From NCBI GenBank assembly GCA_032622095.1, contig CP136067.1, forward strand, positions 75,542,705 to 75,606,704: DNA of 64,000 nucleotides. Direction: 5' to 3'. Below the pieces are notes generated by a model. It saw only the letters and a program-made list of their open reading frames with translations. It searched no databases and was not told the origin of the DNA. The translations under genes were made by a program, and so were the position numbers. Shown here one piece after another: positions 44,701 through 56,733 of this stretch. Each line of letters starts with the position of its first letter. The first letter of the stretch is position 1. The stretch comes from Siphonodentalium dalli (lineage: Eukaryota; Mollusca; Scaphopoda; Gadilida; Siphonodentaliidae).

Positions 44701-46091
44701 ATTCACATGATTCATGGATACAATAACTCCATGTATACCTACTCACATCGCCTATGACCATACAGTCAACAGACATACACACTGTATTAAGTTGATCAAT
44801 GTTGATGCTAATGGGCCAGAATAGCCACATAATATGATCCCTTTCAGTTCCGTATCCACGTTCTGCCAATTTCCGTTCAAAAACAAGGAAGCTTTTGGCA
44901 AAATCCATATTGCATTCCTCAAAATGAACTTGTCATGACTCGTAGGATACCGGGACCACCATAATAGAACAATTAGTTGATTAAGTAGCATGTGAGTCAC
45001 CATTGATTATGTCTACATATACACCACGTATATACACATATGTATATGTATATAATAATGTTTACCAAATTTGGTTGCCATTTTGGAAGCCATCTTGAGT
45101 AATTTTGTCTAAAATAAATAAGTGTGACACATGTAACACATATCAAAACAATAAACATCTTTGATACCAAACATAGTTCCATTTTACTTTTAAAAAAATG
45201 GCTCAAACCTGAACATCGATTTTTTGCTGATTTTGATATCCGGTTTGTGACAGAAAATTTTGAATAATTCTGGTAATTTCAGTGGTTAATATAGTAATGC
45301 ATACCCAATGTGCATCATAAATGTTAGTACTCAAGCTATATAAGACAGAATAGCTAATTGTGTGCATCACCACAACTTGTAAGCGGTTTCATGGCACGCT
45401 GGGATAATAATTACCATTTTCCATATTTTGGTGGCCATTTTGGCAGCCATTTTGAGCCAAAGTGACAATTTTGGTACCATTGAGTTCGAATATCAATAAG
45501 ATATAGAATGCATAACTTACATTACACAGTTATTCCCACTTCTTGATGAAATATGATTAGAATCTCGGGGATCTTTTGTGAAATGTTATACCGCGTTTTG
45601 TAAAATCGAATTTTTTTGAGTGATCGGAATGGGTGTGGACCCCACGAACATCATATTTCATTGCTCCAATGGTCAGTTAACATGCTATATACAAAATAAA
45701 GTCACAATTTTCAACCAGTTCCAAACCACAGAAACTTATCTTAAAGATATTAGTAAAAAAAAGCGTAAAAAATCCACTTCCGGTCGCCATTTTGGCGGCC
45801 ATCTTGAACGGGGAGTTCCAATTTTGCTCATAAAGGTGGCGTTATGTCTTAGCTTCATAAAAATGTATACATGTGTATACATATGACAAGATTTTCTCAC
45901 TATAATTGCATCAAGCTGACTTATAGGAAAATGGCAGCCATCTTGGACGCCATCTTGAATTACAAAAAATGCTCAAAGCGGATTTTAGCGGATTTTGGAT
46001 ATGTTATAGAGGATATATTCCTCTTCAAAATAGTATACAAACCAACTTAGTCCAAATTTTTTCTAGGTCAAACCTTTTATCGACCAGACTA
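41715..46091. mobile_element. FB1: long-inverted-repeat (foldback-like) element
   Basis: The termini TAGTCTGGTCGATAAA are inverted at both ends and continue as arms of roughly 1.2-1.3 kb (41715 to about 43030; about 44790 to 46091). Long exact words are shared, such as CCGCTAAAATCCGCTTTGAG against its complement near 45973, and the CAAGATGGCGTCCAAGATGG region. The host sequence TTA is duplicated (41712-41714, 46092-46094). The centre is a minisatellite. The open frames in the arms (e.g. 42153-42497) occur in non-coding-looking inverted DNA, so I do not call genes. A 3-bp duplication would suit a Harbinger-like transposase in trans. Confidence 0.9.
43180..44770. repeat. 42-bp minisatellite core of FB1
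   Basis: Degenerate units of the form CATACAGTCACTCCATGTAT followed by ACATATACACCTCACCCATGAC. Clean neighbouring units near 43445-43530 are 42 bp. The period is divisible by three, which yields open frames with a 14-residue His/Thr/Tyr-rich repeat on both strands; this is a by-product of the repeat. Confidence 0.8.
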
Positions 46092-46461
46092 TTAGGGCTT
46101 CATAGGAACGGGGAGATTTTCATCGGGTCAGTTTTTCCACCCGAGGTGATCTTCATCTTGAAACGGGTACCCACAAATGATATCTATGTGTGTGTCCTGT
46201 ATAGACCCGAACCGATTGAGCTCAAACTTGCTACCTACGGGAAGTGTCATGGACGGGTTAAATTGTGACCCGACCTGACCTTGACCTTGAAAATGATCAA
46301 CTCAAGGTCAAATCGGGTAAAATTTTAAAACATACAATTAAATTAAAAAATTAAAAAGGCACAATTAACTCATTGAAAAAAATGAATTAAACAAATTAAT
46401 TAAAAAATTAACAATTGTCATGTTTCTGACTATTGCCGCCAGTTGCGGGCTAACCTGCTAG

Positions 46462-47967
46462 TCTTCTATACTATATATTTTGAGACTTCGTATATATGTA
46501 TGTATGTACTTCATAGAATCCAAAACGCGTGTAAAGATTGAGCTCAAACTTCCTATGTAAGTGTCAAATCACACCGACACGACCGTGGTCGCGGTTTAGA
46601 GAAGCTCAGAGCACCCGTTCTCCAATATCAAATTACCGCAACGGCACGGCGGGGGTTAATCAAGTGATTATTTAATGAGCGTTTGTTTTTGACGCATCTC
46701 TATAAAGAGCGTCTGTTTCCCATTCAACGTTATTCGCATCTGCAGAGTTATACGAGAACGCAAACGTTATCGCTCGAAATTTATTCCCTGCGAGCACGGA
46801 TGGCGCGCTTTGTTTTTACAGTATATACCTGCGGTATATACCGAAATCATCCCAGATAATCACGAATATAGCATCAGATTTCTCCCCAGATATACCGTTA
46901 TAAAGCTACTGGAATCTGCCAATCTACGGGAAATTCCAGGGAATGCCGATTGAGCTCAAACTTGCTACCTACGGGAAGTGTCATATATATGAGTGTGTCC
47001 TTTATAGACTCTAACCGATTGAGCTCAAACTTGCTAAATAAGAAAATAGCCCCCCAAGCCGTAAATATCAACAACAACGATATTACTAAATACACGTTTT
47101 CGGCAATGTGAGAGTTTTCGGGGAGCCGTGATGCCAACAACAACGACCCGAAGACAGGAAGCGTTTGTTTTAAAGGCACGCGAGGCCTTAGTTGTCGAAA
47201 ATATTCATATTTGTTCTAATCACCGTAAACAGAAAAAAACATTAAAACGCATACAGTTCCGTTCATATATACCATGACCATCACGTAAACAGCATGTTAT
47301 CATAAAGACCTACTATATTTTACCTAAGCAAGAGCCTGATTATGTTACAGAAGACAGCACAATGCCACTGGCTAATCACACACAAATGGCATAAACGCTC
47401 TTTATTAGTTCCATATCAGGAATTCACCAACAAAGAACGCTCTTTATGTTTACCATCATAATATAAACAAACACCAGAAAAGTAACTTTTTATGCTTTTG
47501 TTTACATAACAATGGTCAAACATTTGACAATAACATACTGTTTATGCGATATTTCTTATTTGTATACGGACAAAGTCTGTCTACATTTTGATGTTCTTTC
47601 TGTTTGTGGCGGTGTTTGACGGGTGGAAATATTTTCACAGGATACCCACCGCCAAGGCCAACCGTACCTTTAAATTCAATGCAATGTTATTGTAGAGAGA
47701 TTTCACGAAACAAAGAATGCGTTGTCTGTCGTTCCTAGGAAGGGGGGATTTCTACGGGTAAATTTTTCCGCCAGAAACAAAAAAATTAATTAAAACAATT
47801 TACAATTTAATTAAAACAATTTAAAATTAAAAAAAATTAACAATAAAAAAACAATTCAGAAACAAAATATATTAAATTTAAAAAACATTAAATTCATATT
47901 CAAAAATGTCATGTTTCTGAAACAAAGCCATGGGACGAATGCCGCCAGTGGCGGGCTAACCTGCTAG
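46462..47967 (+). mobile_element. Helitron-like copy H2 (contains a TTAA MITE)
   Basis: Begins TCTTCTATACTATATATTTT directly after the CTAG of H1. It contains AAACGCGTGTAAAGATTGAG, a TAAAGAGCGT motif (46702) and CCGATTGAGCTCAAACTTGC twice. It ends GCCGCCAGTGGCGGGCTAAC with CTAG at 47964-47967. Apart from the MITE at 47174-47669 it is closely similar to H5. Confidence 0.85.
47174..47669 (+). mobile_element. TTAA MITE inserted in H2, full-length
   Basis: 496 bp with TTAA at 47170-47173 and 47670-47673. It starts AGGCACGCGAGGCC and ends GGCCAACCGTACCT. It has paired AACGCTCTTTAT motifs at 47394 and 47438. H5 has the uninterrupted site CGTTTGTTTTAAATTCAATG near 50967, which fixes the insertion and its TTAA duplication exactly. 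Confidence 0.95.
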
Positions 47968-48701
47968 TCTTCTTCTTCTCTTCTATATATTTTGAGAACT
48001 CCGTGTATTCCAGAGATAGCCCACACCCTCCGGACCTCAATGATATGATCGTGAATGAGTATTGATATACCCCACTAAACTTTGACAAACACCAGTAATG
48101 GTGTGTAGATCATTTACATATATCTCCTATATATTTTGATACAATCTATCTAATTTACATATCTCTCTTATATATTTATGTTTGTGTGTGTGTTGTACTT
48201 CATACAAATCTACGATTCTCGACCGATCGGGACGAAACTTGGTACGTGTGTGTAGTTTGACCAGGCGGTGGTCGTTGTCGTATTGGCGAGCCCGTGCGAC
48301 GCCCGTGCAGCGCATGCGCAGACGAGATCTCGGAAACGGGTGGAGCTATCGACTTGAAATTTGCTATGTGAATGTATCTTGCGCCGGGTACAAATTTTAT
48401 CGGGTCGCCGAGCCCGTGCGACGCCCGTGCAGCGCATGCGCAGACGAGATCTCGGAAACGGGTGGAGCTATCGACTTGAAATTTGCTATGTGAATGTATC
48501 TTGCGCAGGGTACAAATTTTATCGGGTCGCCGAGCCCGTGCGACGCCAGCTTCGCGCATGCGCAGACCAAATCTCGGAAACGGGTGGAGCTACCGGGTAC
48601 ATTTTTTTCTTATTGAAACGCGTGGAGCTAAAAATTTAAATAAAATATAAAAAAAAATGTCATGTTTCGGACAAGCCGCCGGTGGCGGGCTAATCTGCTA
48701 G
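47968..48701 (+). mobile_element. Helitron-like copy H3 with 122-bp internal tandem repeats
   Basis: Starts TCTTCTTCTTCTCTTCTATA after the CTAG of H2 and ends CTAG at 48698-48701 after a GCCGCCGGTGGCGGGC hairpin. GAGCCCGTGCGACGCC recurs at 48288, 48410 and 48532 (period 122), each with GCATGCGCAGACGAGATCTC. As 122 is not a multiple of three, the overlapping open frames are not repeated coding. Confidence 0.85.
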
Positions 48702-49245
48702 TCTATACTATATATTTTGAAAACTCCGTATATATATATGTATATATGTGTGTACTTCATAGAATCCAAAACGCGTGTACAGATTGAGATCAAATTTCGT
48801 ATGTAAGTGTAAAATCCCACCGACACCGCCGTAATCGTGTTTTCGAGAAGCTCTGAGCACCCTTTATCCACTCCCAGTCATCGAAATCAGCTCAAACGGC
48901 ACGGCCGGGGTTAATAACGTCATTATATATATATATGAAGTCAGAGTCTCCAAAGTTATACCGGAACAAACACTCTATACTATATATTTTGAAAACTCCG
49001 TATATATATATGTATATATGTGTGTACTTCATAGAATCCAAAACGCGTGTACAGATTGAGATCAAATTTCGTATGTAAGTGTAAAATCCCACCGACACCG
49101 CCGTAATCGTGTTTTCGAGAAGCTCTGAGCACCCTTTATCCACTCCCAGTCATCGAAATCAGCTCAAACGGCACGGCCGGGGTTAATAACGTCATTATAT
49201 ATATATATGAAGTCAGAGTCTCCAAAGTTATACCGGAACAAACAC
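48702..49245. repeat. Perfect 272-bp tandem duplication of the H4 5' end
   Basis: Units 48702-48973 and 48974-49245 read identical throughout. Both begin at the element's 5' TC. Confidence 0.93.
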
Positions 49246-50162
49246 GTGTTTACGTCGTCTTGGGGGTCCACGATGGGAGTCTGACTTCAATGCAATGTTA
49301 TCGCTCGAAACACGTGTTTACTTCGTGTTGAGGTTCACGATGGGAGTCTGACAATTGTTATCGCTCGAAATAGTACATTAGGACGGGAACGGCTGGACAG
49401 ATTGAGCTCAAACTTCCTATCTAAAGGTAAAATAACACGTACGATGTCGTCCACGCGTTTTCCAGAAACTCCGAGCACCCGTACTCCACTCCCAGTCATA
49501 AAAATCAGCTCAAACGGCACGGCCGGGGTTAATAACGTCATTATATATATATATACGAAGTCAACGTTATTAGCATCTGCATTGAGTGCATTTCCTAGAA
49601 CGCAACACGTGTTTTACGTCGTCTTGAGGTTCACGATGGGAGTCATTTCAATGCAATGTTATCGCTCGAAACACGTGTTTACTTCGTGTTGAGGTTCACG
49701 ATGGGAGTCTGACATTTCAATGCAATGTTATCGCTCGAAATATTATGCAGAAAGGCAGATCTCGGAAACGGGTGGAGCTATCGACCTGAAATTTGCTATG
49801 TGAATGTATCTTGCACCGGGTACAAATTTTATCGGATCGTCGAGCCCATGCGACGCCCGTGCAGCGCATGCGCAGACGAGATCTCGGAAACGGGTGGAGC
49901 TATCGACTTGAAATTTGCTATGTGAATGTATCTTGGGCCGGGTACAAATTTGATCGGGTCGCCGAGCCCGTGCGACGCCAGCTTCGCGCATGCGCAGACC
50001 AGATCTCGGAAACGGGTGGAGCTACCGGGTACAAGTTTTTCTTATTGAAACGCGTGGAGCTAAAAATTAAAAAAAAATATAAACAAATGTCACAATTAAC
50101 TCATTGAAAAACAAAAAATGTCATGTTTCGGACAAGCCGCCGGTGGCGGGCTAACCTGCTAG
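48702..50162 (+). mobile_element. Helitron-like copy H4 with duplicated 5' end
   Basis: Starts TCTATACTATATATTTTGAA. The first 272 bases are repeated at 48974-49245 without visible difference. Later, CGTGTTTACTTCGTGTTGAG words recur (49308, 49672), and two 122-bp units like those of H3 are present (49842, 49964). It ends GCCGCCGGTGGCGGGC and CTAG at 50159-50162. Confidence 0.85.
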
Positions 50163-51247
50163 TACTATATATTTTGAGACTTCGTATATATGTGTGTACT
50201 TCATAGAATTCAAAACGCGTGTACAGATTGAGCTCAAACTTCCTATGTAAGTGTCAAATCACACCGACACGACCGTGGTCGCGGTTTAGAGAAGCTCAGA
50301 GCACCCGTTCTCCAATCTCAAATCACCGCAAAGGCACGGCGTGGGTTAATCAAGTGATTATTTAATGAGCGTTTGTTTTTGACGCATCTCTATAAAGAGC
50401 GTCTGTTTGCCATTCAACGTTATTTGCATCTGCAGAGAGATACACGGAACATACATTAAATTTTAAAAACATTTGTTTCTGACCAACCCTGCGAGCACGG
50501 ATGGCGCGCTTTGTTTTTACAGTATATAGTTATATACCGAAATCATCCCAGATAATCACGAATATAGCATCAGATTTCTCCCCAGATATACCGTTATAAA
50601 GCTACTGGAATCTGGCAATCTACGGGAAATTCCAGGGAATGCCGATTGAGCTCAAACTTGCTACCCACGGGAAGTGTCATATATATGAGTGTGTCCTTTA
50701 TAGACTCGAACCGATTGAGCTCAAACTTGCTAAATAAGAAAATAGCCCCCAAGCCGTAAATATCAACAACAACGATATTACTAAATACACGTTTTCGGCA
50801 ATGTGAGAGTTTTCGGGGAGCCGTGATGCCAACAACAACGACCCGAAGCCCTGAATGCCAACAACAGATTCAATGCAATGTTATCTATTATGCAGAGAGA
50901 TTTCACGACATTACGACGGCAGACTCAAAATATTATGCAGACAGATTTCCCGACGGGAAACGTTTGTTTTAAATTCAATGCAATGTTATCGTAGAGAGAT
51001 TTTACGAAACAAAGAATGCGTTGTCTGTCGTTCCTAGGAAGGGGGGATTTCTACGGGTAAATTTTTCCGCCAGAAACAAAAAAATTAATTAAAACAATTT
51101 ACAATTTAATTAAAACAATTTAAAATTAAAAAAAATTAACAATAAAAAAACAATTCAGAAAAAAACATTAAATTCATATTCAAAAATGTCATGTTTCTGA
51201 AACAAAGCCATGGGACGAATGCCGCCAGTGGCGGGCTAACCTGCTAG
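50163..51247 (+). mobile_element. Helitron-like copy H5 (empty-site partner of H2)
   Basis: Begins TACTATATATTTTGAGACTT after CTAG of H4, lacking the usual TC. It is collinear with H2 and includes the intact MITE target at 50967. It ends with GCCGCCAGTGGCGGGC and CTAG at 51244-51247. Confidence 0.85.
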
Positions 51248-54200
51248 TCTACTATATAATTTGAGACTTCCGTAAATATATGTGTTTGTCCTCTATAGAC
51301 TCGAAAACGGCTGCCCCGATTGGGCTCAAACTTCCCATCTAAGGGTAAAAACCCACGGGAATGGTCGTCGCTCAGAGCACACGTTCTCCACTCTCAGTCA
51401 CAAAAAATGGTACTGCGGGGTTAATAGCGTTGATAGTTAAGAGCGTTCGTATCCGCAGTGTCGTTGATAAAGATCTTCCATATTCGGATTTCGCATACGG
51501 TTTTGTTTACGTTATCTGGAACTCGCTTCTGTGTGATTCTTACAGGAACGGGGACATTTTCATCGGGTCAGCAGGGACAAATATCTATTAGCCAGCATCA
51601 AGGCGAGTCTTGTGACGTATTAATTCAAATGCTTTCGACCAAACAATATTCTCTGTCGCACTCATATTTCGTCATCTCTACGAATCCACTGCAATCGACC
51701 TATTTTTAGAACGCAACACATGGTACAAAAATTACGTCGCGTCGGTGATGGGGTGGACGGCGGGATTAATTTAAATATGTCATGTTGGTAACAATATCTA
51801 GCCGAGAATTCCTCAGACCTACAGACGAATGCGACCAGCAAATTTCAAAATTGGTCACTTGACCTCCCCATGAATATCTTCTGGGAAATTCCAGGGAATG
51901 CGTGACCATTATCGGGGCATTGTGTGTGTCGCGGTCACGCAATTTTAACACTTTCGAGGTAAATACCCGTAGTTGTGAATTACGTCACGCCACGTGGATC
52001 CAGGCGGAAGTTGACCTGACCCTTCCGATCGGATGCCCGTACGTTAGTGATACCGGAGTTATAGTGTGCGCGTTTAGTGTGGTCGTCAGAGGGTTCGACC
52101 CGGAAGAAATTGGTATAGAAGCCGTTTTGGTGTCATTCGACGCGGGAGAATCTCGTGAATAACATATCCAAAATCCGCTAAAATCCGCTTTGGGCAAAAT
52201 TCAGGATCCAAGATGTCGTCCAACAAGGCTGCCGTTAGTCAAAAGATACTCTGACTGAGATTAATTCGATAACAGTGAGAACAAATGTTGTCATATGTTG
52301 TCATATGTATACATTTTTGCAAAGGTAAAATGTTGAGCCACCTGTTTATGGCAAAAATGGAACCCATCGTCCCAGATGGCCGCCAAAATGGTGGCCTAAA
52401 CTCGAACATTTGAAGTTTTTGCCTAATATCTTAAAGATCAATTCCTGTTGTTTGATAATGGTTCAGACTGGCGACATTGATTAGTCATATTCATGTTAAT
52501 TCATCATTGGAGCAATGAAAGATACCATAAATGGGGTCCCAGACTCATCTACACCCTCAAAAATTCGATTTTACAGAACGCGGTATAACATTCCACAAAA
52601 CTCTCCATTGTGATTACAGTCATATATCAACAAGAAATGGACAGAACTGTACAATGTAAGTTGGGCATACCAATATATATAAATACTCCAATTCAATGAA
52701 ACCCAAATTGGCGCTTTGTCTCAAAATGGCTGACAAAATGGCGGTCAAAATATGGAAAATGGCGGATATTGATCACAGTGTCATTCAATCCATTATAAGT
52801 AGTGGTTGATGAATAAAATTGACTAAATAAATACGAATGAATACCTCTTTATGATGCCATTATGCTAGCTCTATGTAAAAATCAGTACCAAAAATGGCTG
52901 CCTCTGAACTGGGAAACAATGGGTATATTCTTTCAATGATCGTGTCAACTGATCATTACAGCAATGACATTTCTAATAGATTAGATCATAGTTTACTCCG
53001 GTCCTTCACTAATAAGTTATAACGAATGCGGTATGAAATTTAACCAAAATCGACTTTGGGGTTCTGGTCACATTTGATATTTAGGGATGAGCAGATCTTG
53101 TCTACAAAATAATTGATCGTTTCTTTTATTTGTGAACATTCCATCTCAAATAGACCAAAAGAAACAATACATTTTATCTAATATGGCTTCCAAAACGAAA
53201 ATGGTAGACTCTGCACAGCTTATCACATAATGGAAGTTGTGAGTGGTGGATGCAGTTGATAGTTGGCTCATATACATGTATGTGGCTCATATACATCAAA
53301 ACTATTTATTTTCAATCTTTTGGTGGCTTCCCGCGGGTTGACAAAATCTCGACTCATCAGTGCTATAATGTCGTATATCCATTATGGCGGGAAATGAGTA
53401 TTTGATACCATTCGAATCGTGAGAAAAAATCCAATCCGATGGGCCAAACTGTCCTTGCATTGGATGACAAATATTGGCACAAACCAGTGAAGCAAATGTC
53501 GTATATCCAGCGATCTTTACAATTATTCGTACTATGAGGTCGTATGTCCAACAGCATTCAATCGGACGCTTCAGGTTGTCCACGTGACTTCTGTTTTGTG
53601 TTTGTGAATTCTAAAATGTGTGCTATATGGCAGTATCTCCATGTTAGTCGCGTGATCATTTGGTGATTTAAATTTTGTGATTGTTCCACACATTTCTGTA
53701 TGATGATGCACATGGGTGAATTTCCATAGTGTAGAATAGGCACTTTTTAGTTCATAGACACATGCGATTGCCACCATATTTAGCTTAATCTGCATTTATT
53801 AGCACAACTTCATTATAGCGCGGAAACGAATCGTCGCTGGCATACGCAAAATGTCATATCTCCAAACAAGCTATTGCTTTTTAAAAGAAAACGAGGGAAT
53901 AAACAGAAAACAATATGTGGTTCAATGAACAGCTAATGTCAGTTTTCATTGGGATAAATACAACAATACGTCATGCTTTGTCAACATTAGGAGAAATGTT
54001 GTCTAAAAACTTCAACCTTCATTTTCTCGGAAAGTTGAAAATGTGGGTTATATTATAGCACTGATGCGACGAAATATTAACTATTCGGGCTCGGCCATCA
54101 TTTTCAAGTTTCAAGCTGGAACTAAATGTAGCCCATGGATTCCCCATTTCGACATGTAAGAAAAGTAGTTTTACTCTGATCTCTTCCCAGATATCAACTC

Positions 54201-56733
54201 TCCGGTAAATGGTGATCTCTTATGTTCTAGAAAATACGTGTGCCAAATACATATATGTATGAAGAAACTATTCCCATACATTGTTTACACATCGACTCCG
54301 TAAGTATGTGGAGGTTTTCTTGGACAAGCGGGATTTTCAAACCTCGAAACCGTCCGTACAAACAATAAAAGTTAATAGGAAATGACGTTGGATGTAGGTC
54401 TAGAGTACGTCGTCCGCATGAAATAGTTTCGTGTCATTAATTTGCACATAGTTCGTGCTCTGATGAGCATGGATGAACGCCTTATGTGGCAGTTTGATTG
54501 TCTAACATCCGGAAAATAACATGTTCATTGTTCACATTTCTTAGACAAACATGTTGTTAATCACCATCTTCATGTGGCATTTCTATCCAATGACAACCTT
54601 GAAATGCCAGTTAATCAAGCTAAATGGTTGATACCTTTACGCCTACGGGTCAGATCCAGCCGTGACGCACATTGTGTCTACATATCTTTGATGAAATTCA
54701 CTAAATGTGTGAATGATATAGGTGCGTCTATATATGTACTAGAATGTTTCTATCCACATGTATATACCCACAATCGCATGACACGGAATTGTCACATAAA
54801 GTGTGAAGGGTATACAATGTACGTGCGAATTTTCATTTTTCCTCTTGATATTGAAGAAAATAATGTTACTTTGAAACTCTCCAGCTCCGATAACCAACTT
54901 GCCCACCAATTAAGTAAACCCCAGATTATTCGCTTTTCCCTTCTGTCCTTTTCACTTTCGCCAGCACTGGAAAACCTATTATAGCCTGATGCTTCCGTAC
55001 TAGACCACCGATGCCCATATAATTGATGTTCCGAATAGTCGTTATTAAGTAGAAATGTTGACACTGTGTTTTCAAATAATCAAGATTCGTAGCAATTTAA
55101 TTTATTTTTAATTAATTTCCAGATAGTCCCTCGTAATAAGTGGACATCGTGTTGGTTCCTGCAGTAGATACTGCTTAGTTGGAACATTTCGGACTGAACT
55201 GATTGTGGTAGTAGATTATTGGCAACATGTTTAATAGGTCTGTCATCGTTAGCTCACAACCGAAGTGTTGTTTCGGCTTTCCTCTGAGCAGAACTTAAAT
55301 TTCGACAATTTTCGGTGGCCATTTTGGTAGCCATCTTAGCATTTTGAATCGTGATTGGCTACTCATACCCACAAAAAACATTGATTTCAATCAATGATGT
55401 GTATTTGTGCCGAATTGGCGATTTGTCGAATGGGTTTTCGTGAATAACTACATATTTGCCATTTTCATTATTATTGGCGACCATGTTGGACGCCATCTTG
55501 AATTCTGTATTTTCCCAAAAGCGGATTTTAGCGGATTTTGGATATGTTATACACGAGATTCTCCCGCGTCGAATGACAACAAAACCGTTTCTTCACCAAT
55601 TCCTTCTGGGTCTAACCCTCTGACGACCATTCTAAATATCTGCCATTTTCCATATTTTGACCGCCATTTTGGCAGCCATTTTAAGACAAAGCGCCAATTT
55701 GGGTTGCATTGAATTGGAGCAATTATAGATAATGGTATGCCCAACTTACATTGTACAGTTCTGTCCATTTCTTGTTGATATACGACTGGAATCCCAATGG
55801 CGATATTTGTGGAATTTTGTACCGCGTTCTGTAAAATCAAATTTTTGAGGGTGTATATGAGTCTGGGACCCCATTTATGGTATCTTTCATTGCTCCAATG
55901 ATGAATTAGCATGAATATGACTAATCAATGTCGCCAGTCTGAACCATTATCAAACAACAGGAATTGATCTTTAAGATATTAGGCAAAAATTTAAAATTTT
56001 CGAGTTTAGGCCACCATTTTGGCAGCCATCTGGGGCGAGGGGTTTCATTTTTTCTATAGATATGTGGCATAATACTTTACCTTCGCAAAAATTTATACAT
56101 TTGTATTAATATGGCAACATTTGTTCTCATTATGTCGAATTAATCTCAGTCAGAATCTCTTTTGACTAATGGCGGCCATGTTGGACGCCATCTTGGATCC
56201 TGGATTTTGCCCAAAGCGGATTTTAGCGGATTTTGGATATGTTGTAGCAGAGATTCTCCCGGGTTGAATGACACCGAGATCGCTTCTATACCAATTTCTT
56301 CTGGGTTGACCCCTTTTTTTGCGTACCACGACCACACTAGTTGTGTTTTTTGACTGACCGCAGTGCCCGATCCGCCGAATGTGAACATGTTATCAACTGT
56401 TACGGCAGTACATGGCCCACGGCAGTCAATTGCCGTTGCGAATATTGAAGCCTTCGGCGAATGCCACGGCAATGCCGATTGCCGTGGTGAATGTGTGTCC
56501 TTTATAGACTCGAACCGATTGAGCTCAAGCTTGCTACCTACGAGAAGTGTCATGGGCGGGTTAAATTGTGACCCAGACCTGACCTTGACCTTGAAAATGA
56601 TCAATTCAAGGTCAAATCGGGTAAAACTAAATTTTACACCTAGGTGCAGCATACGTGTCTCGGAAGCTGTTGCAATTGCTTTTTCGACCAAAGCCATGAG
56701 ACGAACCACGCCAGTGGCGGGCTAACCTGCTAG
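51248..56733 (+). mobile_element. Helitron-like copy H6 (split by foldback element FB2)
   Basis: Starts TCTACTATATAATTTGAGAC. It contains TCGAAAACGGCTGCCCCGAT and an AGGAACGGGGACATTTTCAT word. FB2 occupies 52075-56339. The right part has CGAACCGATTGAGCTCAAGC and CCAGACCTGACCTTGACCTT, ending CTAG at 56730-56733. Confidence 0.75.
52075..56339. mobile_element. FB2: second foldback-like element
   Basis: The termini TAGTGTGGTCGT are inverted (left 52075, right 56339) and homologous to those of FB1. Host GTT is duplicated (52072-52074, 56340-56342). Arms pair over roughly 52090-52770 and 55640-56330 (e.g. GAAGAAATTGGTATAGAAG; CCAAAATCCGCTAAAATCCG). A second right-end segment (AAAGCGGATTTTAGCGGATT through GGGTCTAACCCTCTGACGAC) lies at about 55502-55628, so part of the right side is duplicated or nested. 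The middle (53.3-55.2 kb) shows no minisatellite and no recognised gene; a 136-codon frame at 54574-54984 has no family resemblance. Confidence 0.85.

Larger units (their letters stand above)
41383..46461 (+). mobile_element. Helitron-like copy H1 (split by foldback element FB1)
   Basis: Starts TCTTCTACTATATATTTTGA and contains CGAAAACGGCTGCACCGAT and paired AAAGAGCGT motifs at 41588 and 41615. It is interrupted at 41715-46091 and resumes with AGGAACGGGGAGATTTTCAT. Near the end it has GACCTGACCTTGACCTTGAA (46273) and an AT-rich tract. The 3' end is the hairpin GCCGCCAGTTGCGGGC, then TAACCTG and CTAG at 46458-46461. No Rep-helicase is encoded; non-autonomous. Confidence 0.8.

Noticed and set aside
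43370..44757. Several open frames with His/Thr/Tyr 14-residue repeats
   Set aside because: The 42-bp minisatellite keeps frames open on both strands; composition and both-strand openness argue against genes.
48182..50107. Overlapping frames with an apparent repeated protein (RRDLGNGWSYRLEIC type)
   Set aside because: The repeat period is 122 bp, not a multiple of three, so the same peptide appears in shifting frames inside Helitron DNA.
54574..54984. 136-residue open frame in the FB2 centre
   Set aside because: No recognisable motif, no repeat of it elsewhere, and its length is within chance for AT-rich DNA with few stops; left uncalled.
56146..56709. 187-residue minus-strand open frame
   Set aside because: Spans the FB2 right end and the adjoining Helitron H6, i.e. 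crosses a transposon junction, so it is not a gene.
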